The notes under the pieces were generated by a model. The model was not told where the DNA came from. It did not search any database and saw nothing but the letters and a program-made list of their open reading frames with translations. 37,553 nt of DNA from Patescibacteria group bacterium (GTDB taxonomy: Bacteria; Patescibacteriota; Patescibacteriia; UM-FILTER-42-10). Positions within the stretch are counted from its first letter, which is position 1; each line of letters starts with the position of its first letter. Shown one piece after another: positions 1 to 8,750 of the stretch. A program made the translations under genes and the position numbers. The stretch covers positions 1 through 37,553 of the forward strand of contig JAHJEX010000017.1 of the NCBI GenBank assembly GCA_018825385.1, written 5' to 3'.

Positions 1-130
1 GATCAGTCTCCCTTCCTAATCACAAACGTTATTTGTTCAAAAAAAAATATTATGTTAAGATTAACAACTTATTTCTGCACATTGATTTGTCACTTTTCAC
101 GTTCAACCTCACTCTCAGCCTAAGGAGATA
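1..130. promoter_or_regulatory. Upstream region of purM, possibly divergent
   Basis: No gene is visible here. On the minus strand the first 25 bases hold a purine-rich run (AGGAAGGGAG in minus orientation, about positions 7-16) that would suit a ribosome binding site for a gene starting just off the left edge. On the plus strand an AAGGAG site (122-127) serves purM. The rest is AT-rich and presumably holds promoters for both directions, but I cannot place them with confidence. Confidence 0.35.
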
Positions 131-133
131 ATG

Positions 134-1177
134 ATGGCACAGGCCTACAAGGATGCTGGTGTTGATATCGACGCTGGCAACACGTTCGCCGGAATGGTGA
201 AGGAGAGGATCGCCCGAGCCTGGCCCGGAACGGAGAGAGAAATCGGCCGATTCGCCGGCCAGATGCCGATCCCAGGAGAATCCAAGGAGTTCTGCGGTTC
301 CGTGGATGGAACCGGCACAAAGGCGATTGTAGCTGCTCTTGCCGGTAACTTTGCCGGTCTCGGCCAAGACGCCGTGGCAATGGGCGCTGTAGACGCCTAC
401 GTCGCCGGTTTTCAGCCCACAGCGGTCATGGACACGCTGGCGGTAGGTAAACTTGACCGCGCCGCTCACATCAAGATCATAGACAGTGTCATCCGTGGCT
501 GTCAAATGGCTGGAGCTCATCTGATTGGCGGCGAGACCGCTGAACTACCCGGGATGTTCCGCCATACATGGATGGTCAATCTAGACGTGGCCGTAATCGG
601 CTTCCCAGACAAAAGATTGGCACTGGAACCGATAGCTACTGGTGACGTCGTCTACGGTTGGCCTTCCTACGGCCTTGGCTCCAACGGCTTCTCGCTGGTT
701 CGTCGGGTATTCCGGCTGGATAAGCGGCCTTCCCGGGCTCGGATACGACTCTGTCGGATTTGGCCGGAACTGAACGGTGCTCTGCTCTCGGACGTGCTTC
801 TGCGACCGACGCCCATCTGGATCCCCTGGATCAATTCCGCTATCGCGGAGGGTGTCAAATTCTCCGGGCATGCCCATATCACCGGTGGCGGCCTGGTCGA
901 GAACATTCCACGGATTCTGCCCAATAACCTGAAGGTGGTCCTGTACCGCTCCAGCTGGCAGGTAGATCCAATCTTCTGGCTGATCCAACGGCTGGGCAAA
1001 GTCTCCCTGGAGGAGATGGAGCGGGTGTTTAATATGGGACTGATGATCGTATCGACCGTGAAGCGCACTGGTAAGCGTCCCAAGATCGACGGAGCCAAAG
1101 CAATCGGCCATGTCATGGAACGGACGGGCGATGAACCCCAGGTTCAGCTCATGCTCGACTACAAGCAGACCATTTAG
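134..1177 (+). CDS. purM: Phosphoribosylformylglycinamidine cyclo-ligase (AIR synthase)
   Basis: PurM closes the imidazole ring in de novo purine synthesis, converting FGAM plus ATP to AIR in the cytoplasm. The protein shows the family landmarks in order: YKDAGVDIDAGN at the N-terminus, DGTGTK (usually DGVGTK), GGETAELPGMF, a SNGFSLVR motif, HITGGGLVENIPR and EMERVFNMG near the C-terminus. Length (347 aa) matches the usual 340-350. I prefer the ATG at 134 over that at 131 because it lies six bases after AAGGAG. The usual N-D pair after the first nucleotide motif is replaced (GAVDAYVAGFQP), so the sequence is divergent. It stands alone, is GC-rich relative to most neighbours and ends at its own terminator. 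No other purine gene is adjacent; purA and purB lie 0.7 and 18.5 kb away as similar single-gene units. Confidence 0.92.
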   Translation: MAQAYKDAGVDIDAGNTFAGMVKERIARAWPGTEREIGRFAGQMPIPGESKEFCGSVDGTGTKAIVAALAGNFAGLGQDAVAMGAVDAYVAGFQPTAVMDTLAVGKLDRAAHIKIIDSVIRGCQMAGAHLIGGETAELPGMFRHTWMVNLDVAVIGFPDKRLALEPIATGDVVYGWPSYGLGSNGFSLVRRVFRLDKRPSRARIRLCRIWPELNGALLSDVLLRPTPIWIPWINSAIAEGVKFSGHAHITGGGLVENIPRILPNNLKVVLYRSSWQVDPIFWLIQRLGKVSLEEMERVFNMGLMIVSTVKRTGKRPKIDGAKAIGHVMERTGDEPQVQLMLDYKQTI

Positions 1178-1190
1178 CGTGACTCGCTCT

Positions 1191-1223
1191 CCCGGATTGT
1201 TTCTAAGACTTCCGGGTTTTTTT
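1191..1223 (+). terminator. Rho-independent terminator of purM
   Basis: CCCGGA (1191-1196) pairs with TCCGGG (1211-1216), followed by exactly seven Ts (1217-1223), then AT. It lies 14 bases after the purM stop. Confidence 0.85.
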
Positions 1224-1331
1224 ATCCCCACACCAATTAGCAAGTTGATCCCATACTTATTTATATAATTACTGCTATATCAATAAGATATGGTTTATTT
1301 AAAATACAATATTGGTGTGGGGATAAAAAAA
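1217..1331. repeat. 21-bp perfect inverted repeat joining two convergent terminators
   Basis: Positions 1217-1237 (seven Ts followed by ATCCCCACACCAAT) are the exact reverse complement of 1311-1331. The left copy is the T-tract and tail of the purM terminator; the right copy is the same for the terminator of the convergent HsmA-like gene. The 73 bases between are AT-rich and contain no gene that I can support. Confidence 0.85.
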
Positions 1332-1351
1332 GAGGTTTTGAATAAACCTCT
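1325..1351 (-). terminator. Rho-independent terminator of the HsmA-like gene
   Basis: On the minus strand AGAGGTTT pairs with AAACCTCT (with a short loop), followed by seven Ts and ATCC. It starts 5 bases beyond the stop codon of the HsmA-like gene. Confidence 0.85.
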
Positions 1352-1355
1352 AGTT

Positions 1356-1709
1356 TCAGTGAGACAGCGCCCCACTAAAGAAATTGAGTGCCCACACTCC
1401 GCAGGCATATGGTGCGAATCTTCGGAATTTTTCCAGCGTATCGGCTTTGTACAGCAGAAGTCCTTTTCCTCCCATTATCACCAGCCGAAACATGAGCAGG
1501 AGAGAAATCGCCCCAATGACTGTATGCCAGTTAAAGGGAATGGTGTTAGTGTTCTGGTACATGGCCCAGCTACCCCAGCAGTCCAAGACCAAGCCACACC
1601 CGAAGAACATTTCCGCGGCTACATACTCGTACTTGCGAGAGTGTACTAAACCCACTATGTAGAATATGAAAGCAACGGTGACAAGAGCAATCGCCTGTTT
1701 TAAGTCCAC
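1356..1709 (-). CDS. HsmA-like small integral membrane protein
   Basis: A 117-residue hydrophobic protein with about four membrane segments (roughly residues 4-22, 33-50, 61-79 and 99-113). The order of features (short first helix, FGCGLVLDCWGS, an N-T-N-T loop, FNWHTVIGAISLLLMF, then a charged stretch and a final helix ending in FFSGALSH) resembles the HsmA-like family of conserved small membrane proteins, whose function I do not know. The GTG start at 1709 is set by an AGGAGG five bases upstream. It is a single-gene unit with its own terminator, convergent with purM. The family call rests on remembered pattern only; the membrane topology is the safer statement. Confidence 0.6.
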   Translation of the reverse strand: MDLKQAIALVTVAFIFYIVGLVHSRKYEYVAAEMFFGCGLVLDCWGSWAMYQNTNTIPFNWHTVIGAISLLLMFRLVIMGGKGLLLYKADTLEKFRRFAPYACGVWALNFFSGALSH

Positions 1710-1779
1710 AATGCCCTCCTAGAATATGGTCCAGAAAACGAAGCGGTAAAAAAACCTTACCACTTTTCCGATATTTGTC

Positions 1780-1816
1780 AAAAAAAATGGGAAGCAGATC
1801 TTTCAAAATACTTCCC
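1780..1816 (-). terminator. Rho-independent terminator of purA
   Basis: On the minus strand GGGAAG (1816-1811) pairs with CTTCCC (1794-1789) and is followed by A and eight Ts. It lies about 20 bases after the purA stop. Confidence 0.8.
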
Positions 1817-1837
1817 GCCATCCCTATTCAGGAACGG

Positions 1838-3178
1838 CTATGTGCAATACTGTTCGCGTTCCGGACCAACACCGACACCGATGATTCTCTTTCCAGTGAT
1901 TCTGGCAATTTTCGCCAGATAGATGCGTGCCTGCCGAGGCAAATCCTCAGTCTTGCGAATACCGGAGATATCGCCGGTCCAGCCAGGCATATTGATACCG
2001 TATAATGGATGACATTGCATGTACTCATCCCAGGTTTCCGGCAGTTCCGTGAACGGATCATCGTTGAGCACCAGCGCAGTCGCAATCGGAATCAGTGGAA
2101 TGTTGGTCAGCACGTCCAGCTTAGTGACGTAAATCACGTCACAGAACCGTGCCGCTTCCCGAAGTTCCAGCGCATTCAGCCAGCAGCAGTCCCGTTTCCG
2201 ACCGGTGGTAGCACCAAATTCGCCGCCAACCTCCTGGATCTGAGCTTGATACTCATTACCGATGTAAGTCGGCATCGGATGGTTACCTACCGCAGTCTGG
2301 TAGGCCTTGACGACACCGATGATCTTCCCAATCCATTCCTTCTTCATTTCCAGACCCAAGCCAGCGAACACAGCATTGGACGTGGTAATGGAAGAAGTAC
2401 AGCTAGGATAGCTGCAAAGCGCATCCACGCTCAGGAAACGACCCTGGCCACCTTCAGCCAGAACCCATTTATCAGAAACGCTCATCAGCGACTCGCGCAG
2501 CAAGTTGTGCAGTTGACACGCCATCGGTGTCAGCCACTCGCCAATCGGCTTGAGCTGTTCGAAGGCCTCGGCAATCGAGATCTCCGGCAACTCATCGTTC
2601 GAAAGGCCCAATTCCTGCTGGAGTCCCCGGATTGTGCAGTTGATTACCGGCACAACCACTTCCAAGCGCTTTTCGAGCACTTTGGGCCGGATCAGCTGAG
2701 CCACAGTGATGCCATCGCGGGAAATCGCGTTGGCATAGGCCGGACCGATTCCGCGTTGGGTGGTAGCAACGCCGCCACCTTCTTCGACCTTCTTGCCCAC
2801 AGCCTTGGCCCGGACACGGTCGATTGCCCAGTCCAGCATCTTGTCCCAGGGCATCACCAGTTTGGCCCCGGAAGAGACGTAAAGCCGGTTGATAACATCA
2901 ATGCCCAGTTTCACCAGCTGTTCCACCTCCTCGCGCAGACCGAACGGATCGATGATCATGCCCTGACCAAGACCGAGCTCGACCTTCTTGTGCATGACTC
3001 CCGAGGGAATCAGGTGAAGGATCAGTTTTTGATCGCCAACCGTTACGGTATGGCCAGCGTTGGCACCGCCCTGAAATCGGACGTTCCAAGAATACACCCC
3101 AGTGGCGAGCATGCGATCGACGATCGCACCTTTTCCTTCGTCTCCGCGTTGGAGACCAGTGATAATATCTAGTGGCAC
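1838..3178 (-). CDS. purA: Adenylosuccinate synthetase
   Basis: PurA makes adenylosuccinate from IMP, aspartate and GTP, the first step from IMP to AMP. Visible motifs: GDEGKG with the catalytic Asp near residue 13, NAGHTV with the catalytic His near residue 42, the TTQRGIGPAYA loop, the GRKRDCCWLNALELREA region, TKLDVLTNIP and the C-terminal GVGPEREQ. At 446 aa it is slightly longer than the usual 425-435. The start is GTG at 3178, preceded by GGGAGG on the minus strand. The usual QWGDEGKG is LQRGDEGKG and the usual GRPRRCGW is GRKRDCCW, so it is a divergent member. Base composition is richer in GC than the peroxiredoxin and suf genes beside it. It forms a single-gene unit bounded by its own terminator. 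Confidence 0.95.
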   Translation of the reverse strand: MPLDIITGLQRGDEGKGAIVDRMLATGVYSWNVRFQGGANAGHTVTVGDQKLILHLIPSGVMHKKVELGLGQGMIIDPFGLREEVEQLVKLGIDVINRLYVSSGAKLVMPWDKMLDWAIDRVRAKAVGKKVEEGGGVATTQRGIGPAYANAISRDGITVAQLIRPKVLEKRLEVVVPVINCTIRGLQQELGLSNDELPEISIAEAFEQLKPIGEWLTPMACQLHNLLRESLMSVSDKWVLAEGGQGRFLSVDALCSYPSCTSSITTSNAVFAGLGLEMKKEWIGKIIGVVKAYQTAVGNHPMPTYIGNEYQAQIQEVGGEFGATTGRKRDCCWLNALELREAARFCDVIYVTKLDVLTNIPLIPIATALVLNDDPFTELPETWDEYMQCHPLYGINMPGWTGDISGIRKTEDLPRQARIYLAKIARITGKRIIGVGVGPEREQYCT

Positions 3179-3275
3179 GGCCTTTCCTCCCTGTGTTGGA
3201 GATAAGAAGTTCTTGCGACAAGCTGGTCTATTATCTTACTTATAACCATACTTTTGGTCAAATAGCACAACTCAA

Positions 3276-3311
3276 AAGGGTAGGTTGGATGACATCATCC
3301 AACCTACCCTT
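3276..3311. repeat. Near-perfect palindrome between peroxiredoxin and purA
   Basis: A 17-base arm (3276-3292, AAGGGTAGGTTGGATGA) is followed after two bases by its exact reverse complement (3295-3311). On the minus strand it follows the peroxiredoxin gene and ends in four Ts, so it could terminate the suf-sod-peroxiredoxin transcript, although the T-tract is short. Confidence 0.7.
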
Positions 3312-3332
3312 GCAATTATCTACTTCTATGTT

Positions 3333-3941
3333 TTATTTTCCGTTTATTGTCTTCTCCCCCGGTTTCCAATCCACCTGACACAAACCGCCGCTTTGTAGAG
3401 CTTCCAATACTCTCAATACTTCATCAACATTGCGACCGACATCAATGTCATGGACCACTTGGTATCTCAATTCACCTTCTGGATCGATGATGAATAAACC
3501 GCGTTGAGCAACTCCTTCATCTGCCAGCAAAACACCATACTTGCTGCTTACCTCGTGAGTCATATCGCTAAGAAGCGGATAGCCAAGATCACCCAAATCC
3601 TTTAACCAAGCTTTGTGAGAATGGATACTGTCCGTGCTACAACCTAATACTTCTGTGTTCAGCTTCTTAAAGTCCTTTAATCGTTTTGAGAAAGCGGTAA
3701 TCTCAGTAGGACATACAAATGTGAAATCTAACGGATAGAAATATAAAACCACCCATTTTCCTTTGTAGTCGTTTAGATGATATTTTTTTACCTCTTCCTT
3801 CTTTACGCCTTCTAATTCGAATTTTGGCGCCGGTCTGTTGACTTGAATTTCATATTCGCAACAGCAGTCGTCGGTGGTTTCGCAACCACAGTCGCCTTGA
3901 TCAGCACATTCTCCCGTGCAATCGTGTTCGTTATTATGCAT
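3333..3941 (-). CDS. 2-Cys peroxiredoxin (AhpC/TSA) with Cys-rich N-terminus
   Basis: A thiol peroxidase that reduces hydrogen peroxide and organic peroxides. The peroxidatic Cys is in FTFVCPTE (near residue 77) and the resolving Cys in the C-terminal LCQVDWKPGEK, which is the typical 2-Cys AhpC arrangement. The core (about residues 33-202) has normal length. The first 28 residues are an unusual extension with seven cysteines (8, 12, 18, 20, 26, 27, 28) and many acidic residues, which could bind metal or form extra disulfides. A short AAAGGAA precedes the ATG. The gene follows superoxide dismutase by 19 bases and is probably the last gene of the suf operon. A likely reductant is the AhpF-type reductase at 13421-14344. 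Confidence 0.93.
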   Translation of the reverse strand: MHNNEHDCTGECADQGDCGCETTDDCCCEYEIQVNRPAPKFELEGVKKEEVKKYHLNDYKGKWVVLYFYPLDFTFVCPTEITAFSKRLKDFKKLNTEVLGCSTDSIHSHKAWLKDLGDLGYPLLSDMTHEVSSKYGVLLADEGVAQRGLFIIDPEGELRYQVVHDIDVGRNVDEVLRVLEALQSGGLCQVDWKPGEKTINGK

Positions 3942-3960
3942 GCTTTATTCCTTTCTAAAT

Positions 3961-4542
3961 TTAGATTAGTTTAATTACATTCCACCAGTTTTCAATATAT
4001 TCTGGTCTCTTGTTTTGATACTTCAGATAGTAGGCATGTTCCCAAACATCCAACAGTAAAATAGGTGTGTGTCCCCTCTGCAATGGATTGTCTTGATTTT
4101 GCAGTCCGTAAACATGCAACTTGCCGTCATTATCACGTGCCAGCCAAGCCCAGCCACTGCCAAATAATGTTTTTGCGGTATCTGTAAATTCTTTTTTGAA
4201 TGCGTCCACTGAACCAAAATCCTTTTCTAAATCATCAACTAATACCCCGTCTTTTTTGTTGGCCGGGTCCATGATTTCCCAAAATAATTTGTGATTGTAA
4301 TAACCACCGCCGTGATTGCGAAGAGCATTCCTGTCTTTGCTATCAATGTCCAAATCATTGATTCCTGTTAATATCTGCTCGATGGATTGCTCCGCGATGG
4401 TAGGATATGCTTCCAATACCTTGTTGAAGTTATCCGTATACGCCTGGTGGTGTTTGGAATGATGGATCTCCATCGTTTCCTTATCAATATACGGCTCTAG
4501 GGCATCATATGAATAATTAAGTTTAGATAATTCGTATTTCAT
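3961..4542 (-). CDS. sodA: Superoxide dismutase, Mn/Fe type
   Basis: Converts superoxide to oxygen and hydrogen peroxide in the cytoplasm. The four metal ligands are recognisable: the His in METMEIHHSKHH-like KETMEIHHSKHH near residue 27, the His in YYNHKLFW, and the Asp and His of LDVWEHAYY. A Gly in NHGGGYYNH and the Gln of NQDNP favour Mn over Fe, but this is a pattern judgement. I start at the ATG at 4542 (MKYELSKLNY), which matches the family; an in-frame TTG nine codons upstream has no better support. It sits 61 bases after sufU and 19 before the peroxiredoxin gene, whose product removes the peroxide it makes. Confidence 0.93.
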   Translation of the reverse strand: MKYELSKLNYSYDALEPYIDKETMEIHHSKHHQAYTDNFNKVLEAYPTIAEQSIEQILTGINDLDIDSKDRNALRNHGGGYYNHKLFWEIMDPANKKDGVLVDDLEKDFGSVDAFKKEFTDTAKTLFGSGWAWLARDNDGKLHVYGLQNQDNPLQRGHTPILLLDVWEHAYYLKYQNKRPEYIENWWNVIKLI

Positions 4543-4603
4543 ATAGTTTTGATTAATTGTGAGATACAAGCATACTACAGCCTAACCTAACAAAGGATAG
4601 GGT

Positions 4604-4978
4604 TTATTTTATAATTCCTTTTTTTAGTGCTTCCAGTGACAATAGAGCACATTTCATGCGGGAAGGTGTGAGAGTTTCTATACCCATGATATCCAGTACA
4701 TCCTGTGAAGACAGTTTTTCTATTTCCTTCATAGTTTTCCCTTTCACAGACTCAAACAGCATAGAAGCAGCTGCCTGGCTAACTGTGCATCCACCACCCG
4801 TAAATGCAATTTCTTTAATCTGTTTTTGCTCGTCAAGTTTTATCTGCAATGTAATAGTATCACCGCATACTGGATTGTTTTCTTTGTATTCAAAATCAAA
4901 TTCAGATAATTTTCCCTGATTGCGAGGGTTTTTGGCATGATCTAATATCTCTTCCCTATATATATCTGAAATGCTCAT
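4604..4978 (-). CDS. sufU: SufU/IscU-type Fe-S scaffold or sulfur-transfer protein
   Basis: Accepts sulfur from SufS and supports cluster building. The three conserved Cys are present in NPVCGD (near residue 38), GGGCTVSQAAAS (near 64) and MKCALLS (near 109), with Asp40 after the first. At 124 aa it is shorter than Bacillus SufU (about 147) because the insertion before the third Cys is missing, making this region IscU-like, while its position next to sufS and its N-terminal form are SufU-like. The start codon overlaps the last base of sufS (both include 4978), indicating translational coupling. Confidence 0.9.
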   Translation of the reverse strand: MSISDIYREEILDHAKNPRNQGKLSEFDFEYKENNPVCGDTITLQIKLDEQKQIKEIAFTGGGCTVSQAAASMLFESVKGKTMKEIEKLSSQDVLDIMGIETLTPSRMKCALLSLEALKKGIIK

Positions 4979-6201
4979 TATTTTAGTATTTTAATAGCTT
5001 TATTAACTGCTTCTACTAATTGATCTACATCCTTTTGATCGTTATAAAGGTAAAAGCTAGCTCGTGCCGTTGCCTCAGTACCTAAAGCGCGCAATAAAGG
5101 CTGAGCACAATGATGTCCAGCTCTGATTGCCACTCCTGCTTCATCCAAAATAGATGCTATATCATGAGGGTGTACTCCGTCAATGGTAAAGGATACTACA
5201 CCGCTTCGCTCGATTTTTTCTTTCGGGCCGTACACAGTCACGCCATCAATCGTTCGTACCTGATTTAGTGCGTAATTTACTATTTCCTGCTCATGTTTCC
5301 AAATTTCTTCCATTCCAACTGAGTTAAGATAATCGATAGCCGCGCCAAGTCCAACCACTTGTGCAATCGGCATTGTACCTGCCTCAAACTTTATTGGTAA
5401 ATCTTCAAACTGGGTATTTTCCATTGTAACTTCTTTTATCATACTGCCCCCGGACTGAAATGGAGGCATTTTTTCCAAAATATCTTCTCTTGCATATAAA
5501 ACACCAGTTCCAGTCGGTGCTAGCATTTTATGTCCGGAAAACGCAAAAAAATCACAGTCCATTTCCTTTACATTAACTGACATATGTGGAATTGACTGAG
5601 CACCATCTAATAATACAGGTACATTATTCATATGTGCTTTGGCAATAATTTCCTTTATAGGATTCACAACTCCTAAAACATTTGAAACATGAATTAGAGC
5701 CAGCAATTTAGTTTTCTTAGTAAAATACTGATCGATATTATCTAAATTTAGCTTTCCTTCTTTATCAACAGGAATAAATTTTAGAATAGCACCTTTTTCT
5801 TTTGCTAATAGTTGCCAAGGAACAATATTTGAATGATGTTCCATCTCGGTGAGCAGAATTTCGTCTCCCGCTTCAATGTTTTTTCTGCCCCAAGAGTAAG
5901 CCACTAAATTGATAGACTCCGTTGTACCCCGCGTAAAAATAATTTCCTCGGTTTTTTCTGCCCCAATAAATATTCTTACTTTTTCTCTAGCTTCTTCATA
6001 CAAAAATGTTGCCTTCTCACTTAACTGATAAATGCCACGGTGAGTATTCGCATTATACTTTTCATAAAACTCTGTGATTGTTTCAATAACCATTTTTGGT
6101 TTCTGAGTAGTCGCAGCATTATCAAGATATACTAATCGTTGATCATTCATTTTCTGATTTAGTATTGGAAAATCTTTTTTTACTTTTTTAATATCGAGCA
6201 T
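4978..6201 (-). CDS. sufS: Cysteine desulfurase, SufS type
   Basis: A PLP enzyme that takes sulfur from cysteine as a persulfide for Fe-S assembly. Motifs: YLDNAATTQKP near the N-terminus, NTHRGIYQLS, TEMEHHSNIVPW, the PLP lysine in FSGHKMLAPTG (near residue 228) and the catalytic Cys in RAGHHCAQPL (near 365). Length 407 aa equals the group II desulfurase norm. It is five bases downstream of sufD and overlaps sufU by one base, so it is in the middle of the operon. No Shine-Dalgarno site is evident. Confidence 0.97.
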   Translation of the reverse strand: MLDIKKVKKDFPILNQKMNDQRLVYLDNAATTQKPKMVIETITEFYEKYNANTHRGIYQLSEKATFLYEEAREKVRIFIGAEKTEEIIFTRGTTESINLVAYSWGRKNIEAGDEILLTEMEHHSNIVPWQLLAKEKGAILKFIPVDKEGKLNLDNIDQYFTKKTKLLALIHVSNVLGVVNPIKEIIAKAHMNNVPVLLDGAQSIPHMSVNVKEMDCDFFAFSGHKMLAPTGTGVLYAREDILEKMPPFQSGGSMIKEVTMENTQFEDLPIKFEAGTMPIAQVVGLGAAIDYLNSVGMEEIWKHEQEIVNYALNQVRTIDGVTVYGPKEKIERSGVVSFTIDGVHPHDIASILDEAGVAIRAGHHCAQPLLRALGTEATARASFYLYNDQKDVDQLVEAVNKAIKILK

Positions 6202-6205
6202 GGTT

Positions 6206-6820
6206 TTAGTTTAATTTATTTATTTCTTTGTCTAAAATTATTTCAATTTTTTTCTTTGCACTGATATCACCCAAATCGGCAACAACACTTTTTAAAAAAC
6301 CTCCGATAACTAGTTTTTCCGCGTCTTTTTTTGTAATCCCTCTGCTCATTAAATAGAAAATATTCTCCTCGTCTATTCTACCAACTGTTGTTCCGTGAGT
6401 ACAGCGGACATCATCAGCAAGAATTTCTAATTCCGGACTAGTATCAACGTGGGCATGATCACTTAAAAGCAAGTTATTATTTTTCTGATAAGCATTTGAT
6501 TTCTGGGCCTTGGGGTCTATTTTTATCATGCCTTGATAATTATAACTTGTTCTGTTAATAAACACCCCGTTAATCAACAAATCACTTTTTGTATTTGGCG
6601 CTCTATGATGCTGAAACGTTTTTATATTACTGCTACCTTCTATTCCTAAAATAGCACCTAGTATTTTTGCTTGTGCATTTCTTCCATTTAGTTCAACTGT
6701 TATGTTTTTATCACCAGGTTTTGTACCTAATAAAAAATAAACTAATGATTCGTTCTTTTCTACAGATAGAGTTACATTTTTTTTACTATTTCCCAACTGA
6801 TCAATTATTAGTTTAGTCAT
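6206..6820 (-). CDS. sufD: SufD, shortened to the core domain
   Basis: Partner of SufB in the SufBCD scaffold. The protein retains the C-terminal beta-helix core: NGRNAQAKILGAIL, FQHHRAP, YQGMIKIDPKAQ, LLLSDHAHVDTSPELEI, the DDVRCTHGTTVG motif with the functional His, and FYLMSRGI. It is only 204 aa, against about 400-430 for typical SufD, and lacks nearly all of the N-terminal helical part. No frameshift is visible and both ends fit tightly between sufB (2 bases) and sufS (5 bases), so it looks like a compact functional form, not decay. Confidence 0.9.
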   Translation of the reverse strand: MTKLIIDQLGNSKKNVTLSVEKNESLVYFLLGTKPGDKNITVELNGRNAQAKILGAILGIEGSSNIKTFQHHRAPNTKSDLLINGVFINRTSYNYQGMIKIDPKAQKSNAYQKNNNLLLSDHAHVDTSPELEILADDVRCTHGTTVGRIDEENIFYLMSRGITKKDAEKLVIGGFLKSVVADLGDISAKKKIEIILDKEINKLN

Positions 6821-6822
6821 AT

Positions 6823-8232
6823 TTATCCAACGCTCCCTTCCATTTGGAGCTGAATTAGCCTGTTCATTTCTAATGCATATTCTAGCGGCAACTCTTTTAC
6901 AATAGGTTCAATAAATCCGTTTACCACCAAAGCTTCCGCTGATGCTTCATCAAGCCCTCTGCTCATTAAGTAAAAAAGTTGATCTTCCCCTATTTTTGAG
7001 ACGGTTGCTTCATGTTCTACCTGAACATTTTGATTGTTTACTTTCATGTCAGGGTACGTATCAGAACGGGATGATTTATCCAGTATTAATGCGTCACAAA
7101 CAACCTTGGCTTTTGAATTATTAGCTCTTGGCGTCATCTGTAATAGCCCACGATAAGATGTTCGACCACCGTGCTGACTGATAGATTTTGAAATTACTCT
7201 ACCTGAAGTTTCCGGCGCTGCATGAATAATTTTTCCTCCAGCATCCTGATGTTGTCCTTTCCCGGCATAAGCTATAGAAAGAATCTCACCCCTAGCCTTT
7301 CTGCCCACTAAATAGCAGCTGGGGTACTTCATAGTAAGTTTTGATCCTAAGTTACAATCAATCCACTCACCAATCCCTTCTTCTTCTATGAGCATTCTTT
7401 TTGTTACAAGATTGTAAACATTGTTACTCCAGTTCTGAACGGTAGTATAACGAACGCGTGCGCCTTTTTTTACAATAATTTCTACAACAGCCGAATGAAG
7501 AGAATCAGTTGTGTAGATAGGTGCTGTGCAGCCTTCCACATAATGTACATAGCTTCCTTCATCTGCAATTATCAAAGTGCGCTCAAACTGTCCCATATTA
7601 GCAGCATTGATTCTAAAATATGCCTGCAGAGGGAGCTTAACTTTCACTCCTTTCGGAACATAGATAAAGGAGCCGCCTGACCATGTTGCTGAATTAAGAG
7701 CCGCAAATTTGTTGTCATTTAACGGAATAATCTTACCAAAGTATTCTTTCACTAAATCAGGATACTTTCTTAATGCACTATCCATATCTAGAAAAATTAC
7801 TCCGTCTTTGGTAAGTTCTTTCTTTAAAGAATGATACACCATCTCAGAATCATATTGAGCCCCCACTCCCGCTAGAAGTTTTTTCTCCGCCTCCGGAACA
7901 CCTATCCGATCATAAGTTGTTTTAATATCTTTTGGTAAATCTTCCCAGGTCCGGGCTTGTTTATCGGTAGGTTTGATGTAGTAATAGATATTGTTGAAGT
8001 TCGTCTTCGAAAGATCTCCGCCCCATTTGGGCATTGGCCTTTCTTGAAAGTATTTGTATCCCTTAAGGCGAATTTTAGTCATCCAACCCGGTTCATTTTT
8101 ATGCCATGATATTTCTTTCACCACTTTTTCATCAATTCCTTTTCGTGTTCGAAAAACAAAACTATCTGGCATAGAAAATCCAAATTTGTATTTGTCTGTA
8201 ACCAGTTTTTCTGTTTTTTTATCTTTTTGCAT
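6823..8232 (-). CDS. sufB: SufB, Fe-S scaffold subunit
   Basis: Core scaffold of the SufBCD complex on which the Fe-S cluster is built. Typical sequence blocks are present: [11 protein letters not shown]-like [81 protein letters not shown], the Cys in [10 protein letters not shown] (near residue 382) and [21 protein letters not shown]. The 469-aa length is normal. It starts two bases after the HD-domain gene and ends two bases before sufD. Confidence 0.97.
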   Translation of the reverse strand: MQKDKKTEKLVTDKYKFGFSMPDSFVFRTRKGIDEKVVKEISWHKNEPGWMTKIRLKGYKYFQERPMPKWGGDLSKTNFNNIYYYIKPTDKQARTWEDLPKDIKTTYDRIGVPEAEKKLLAGVGAQYDSEMVYHSLKKELTKDGVIFLDMDSALRKYPDLVKEYFGKIIPLNDNKFAALNSATWSGGSFIYVPKGVKVKLPLQAYFRINAANMGQFERTLIIADEGSYVHYVEGCTAPIYTTDSLHSAVVEIIVKKGARVRYTTVQNWSNNVYNLVTKRMLIEEEGIGEWIDCNLGSKLTMKYPSCYLVGRKARGEILSIAYAGKGQHQDAGGKIIHAAPETSGRVISKSISQHGGRTSYRGLLQMTPRANNSKAKVVCDALILDKSSRSDTYPDMKVNNQNVQVEHEATVSKIGEDQLFYLMSRGLDEASAEALVVNGFIEPIVKELPLEYALEMNRLIQLQMEGSVG

Positions 8233-8234
8233 AA

Positions 8235-8750
8235 CTAATCGTTGAGCTCAAGCTGGTCAAGTTGATATTTTTTTTCAAAATCAGTGTATCTCTCGCCATA
8301 CAATTCCACTTCTTCAGCAACTTTGGGATAGTTGTTACGAATATATTCAAATCTTTCATCTAACGATACTATTCTGTTATTGATTACTCTTTTATCAGAA
8401 TAATTTACAATCAATTCTTCAATAGTACATTCGTCATTAAAATTGTTGAGATAATGCTTGCGAATTATTTCTGCTATTTCGCTCCCCAGGTTCTCTTCTT
8501 CTGTTATCTCCGCTCCCATGGTTGCATGTTTATCCTCGGCATTTGTATTCACTGCAATTATTTTTGCTATATCGTGTAATAATGCTCCTCTGTTTATCAG
8601 TTCTTTATTAATCTCTACTCCTTGCTTTTCGATATGTTCTGCAACAGCATCTGCAACTTTCGCCACCTGACTTGAATGTCTTTTAATGTTTTCTGGCATT
8701 TGATATTTATTCCAAAGCTCAAAGCACTGTTTCAGAGTAGGTAGTTTCAT
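8235..8750 (-). CDS. HD-domain phosphohydrolase inside the suf operon
   Basis: A 171-aa protein with a complete HD superfamily metal motif: His in [13 protein letters not shown] (near residue 25), the HD pair in GALLHDIAK (near 59-60) and a later Asp in NYSDKRV. It resembles the short HDIG-type hydrolases that cleave phosphate esters or nucleotides; substrate unknown. It is placed exactly between sufC (whose stop codon begins at the next base) and sufB (2 bases away), which I do not recognise as a standard suf gene order. Translation coupling with sufC is likely. It may process a nucleotide linked to redox stress, but nothing in the sequence shows that. Confidence 0.82.
   Translation of the reverse strand: MKLPTLKQCFELWNKYQMPENIKRHSSQVAKVADAVAEHIEKQGVEINKELINRGALLHDIAKIIAVNTNAEDKHATMGAEITEEENLGSEIAEIIRKHYLNNFNDECTIEELIVNYSDKRVINNRIVSLDERFEYIRNNYPKVAEEVELYGERYTDFEKKYQLDQLELND

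Noticed and set aside
581-1243. Minus-strand open frame opposite purM
   Set aside because: Antisense shadow; its N-terminus is just the terminator inverted repeat translated.
2009-3172. A 387-codon plus-strand open frame opposite purA
   Set aside because: It is the antisense shadow of a clear purA gene; it has no ribosome site and no recognisable domain.
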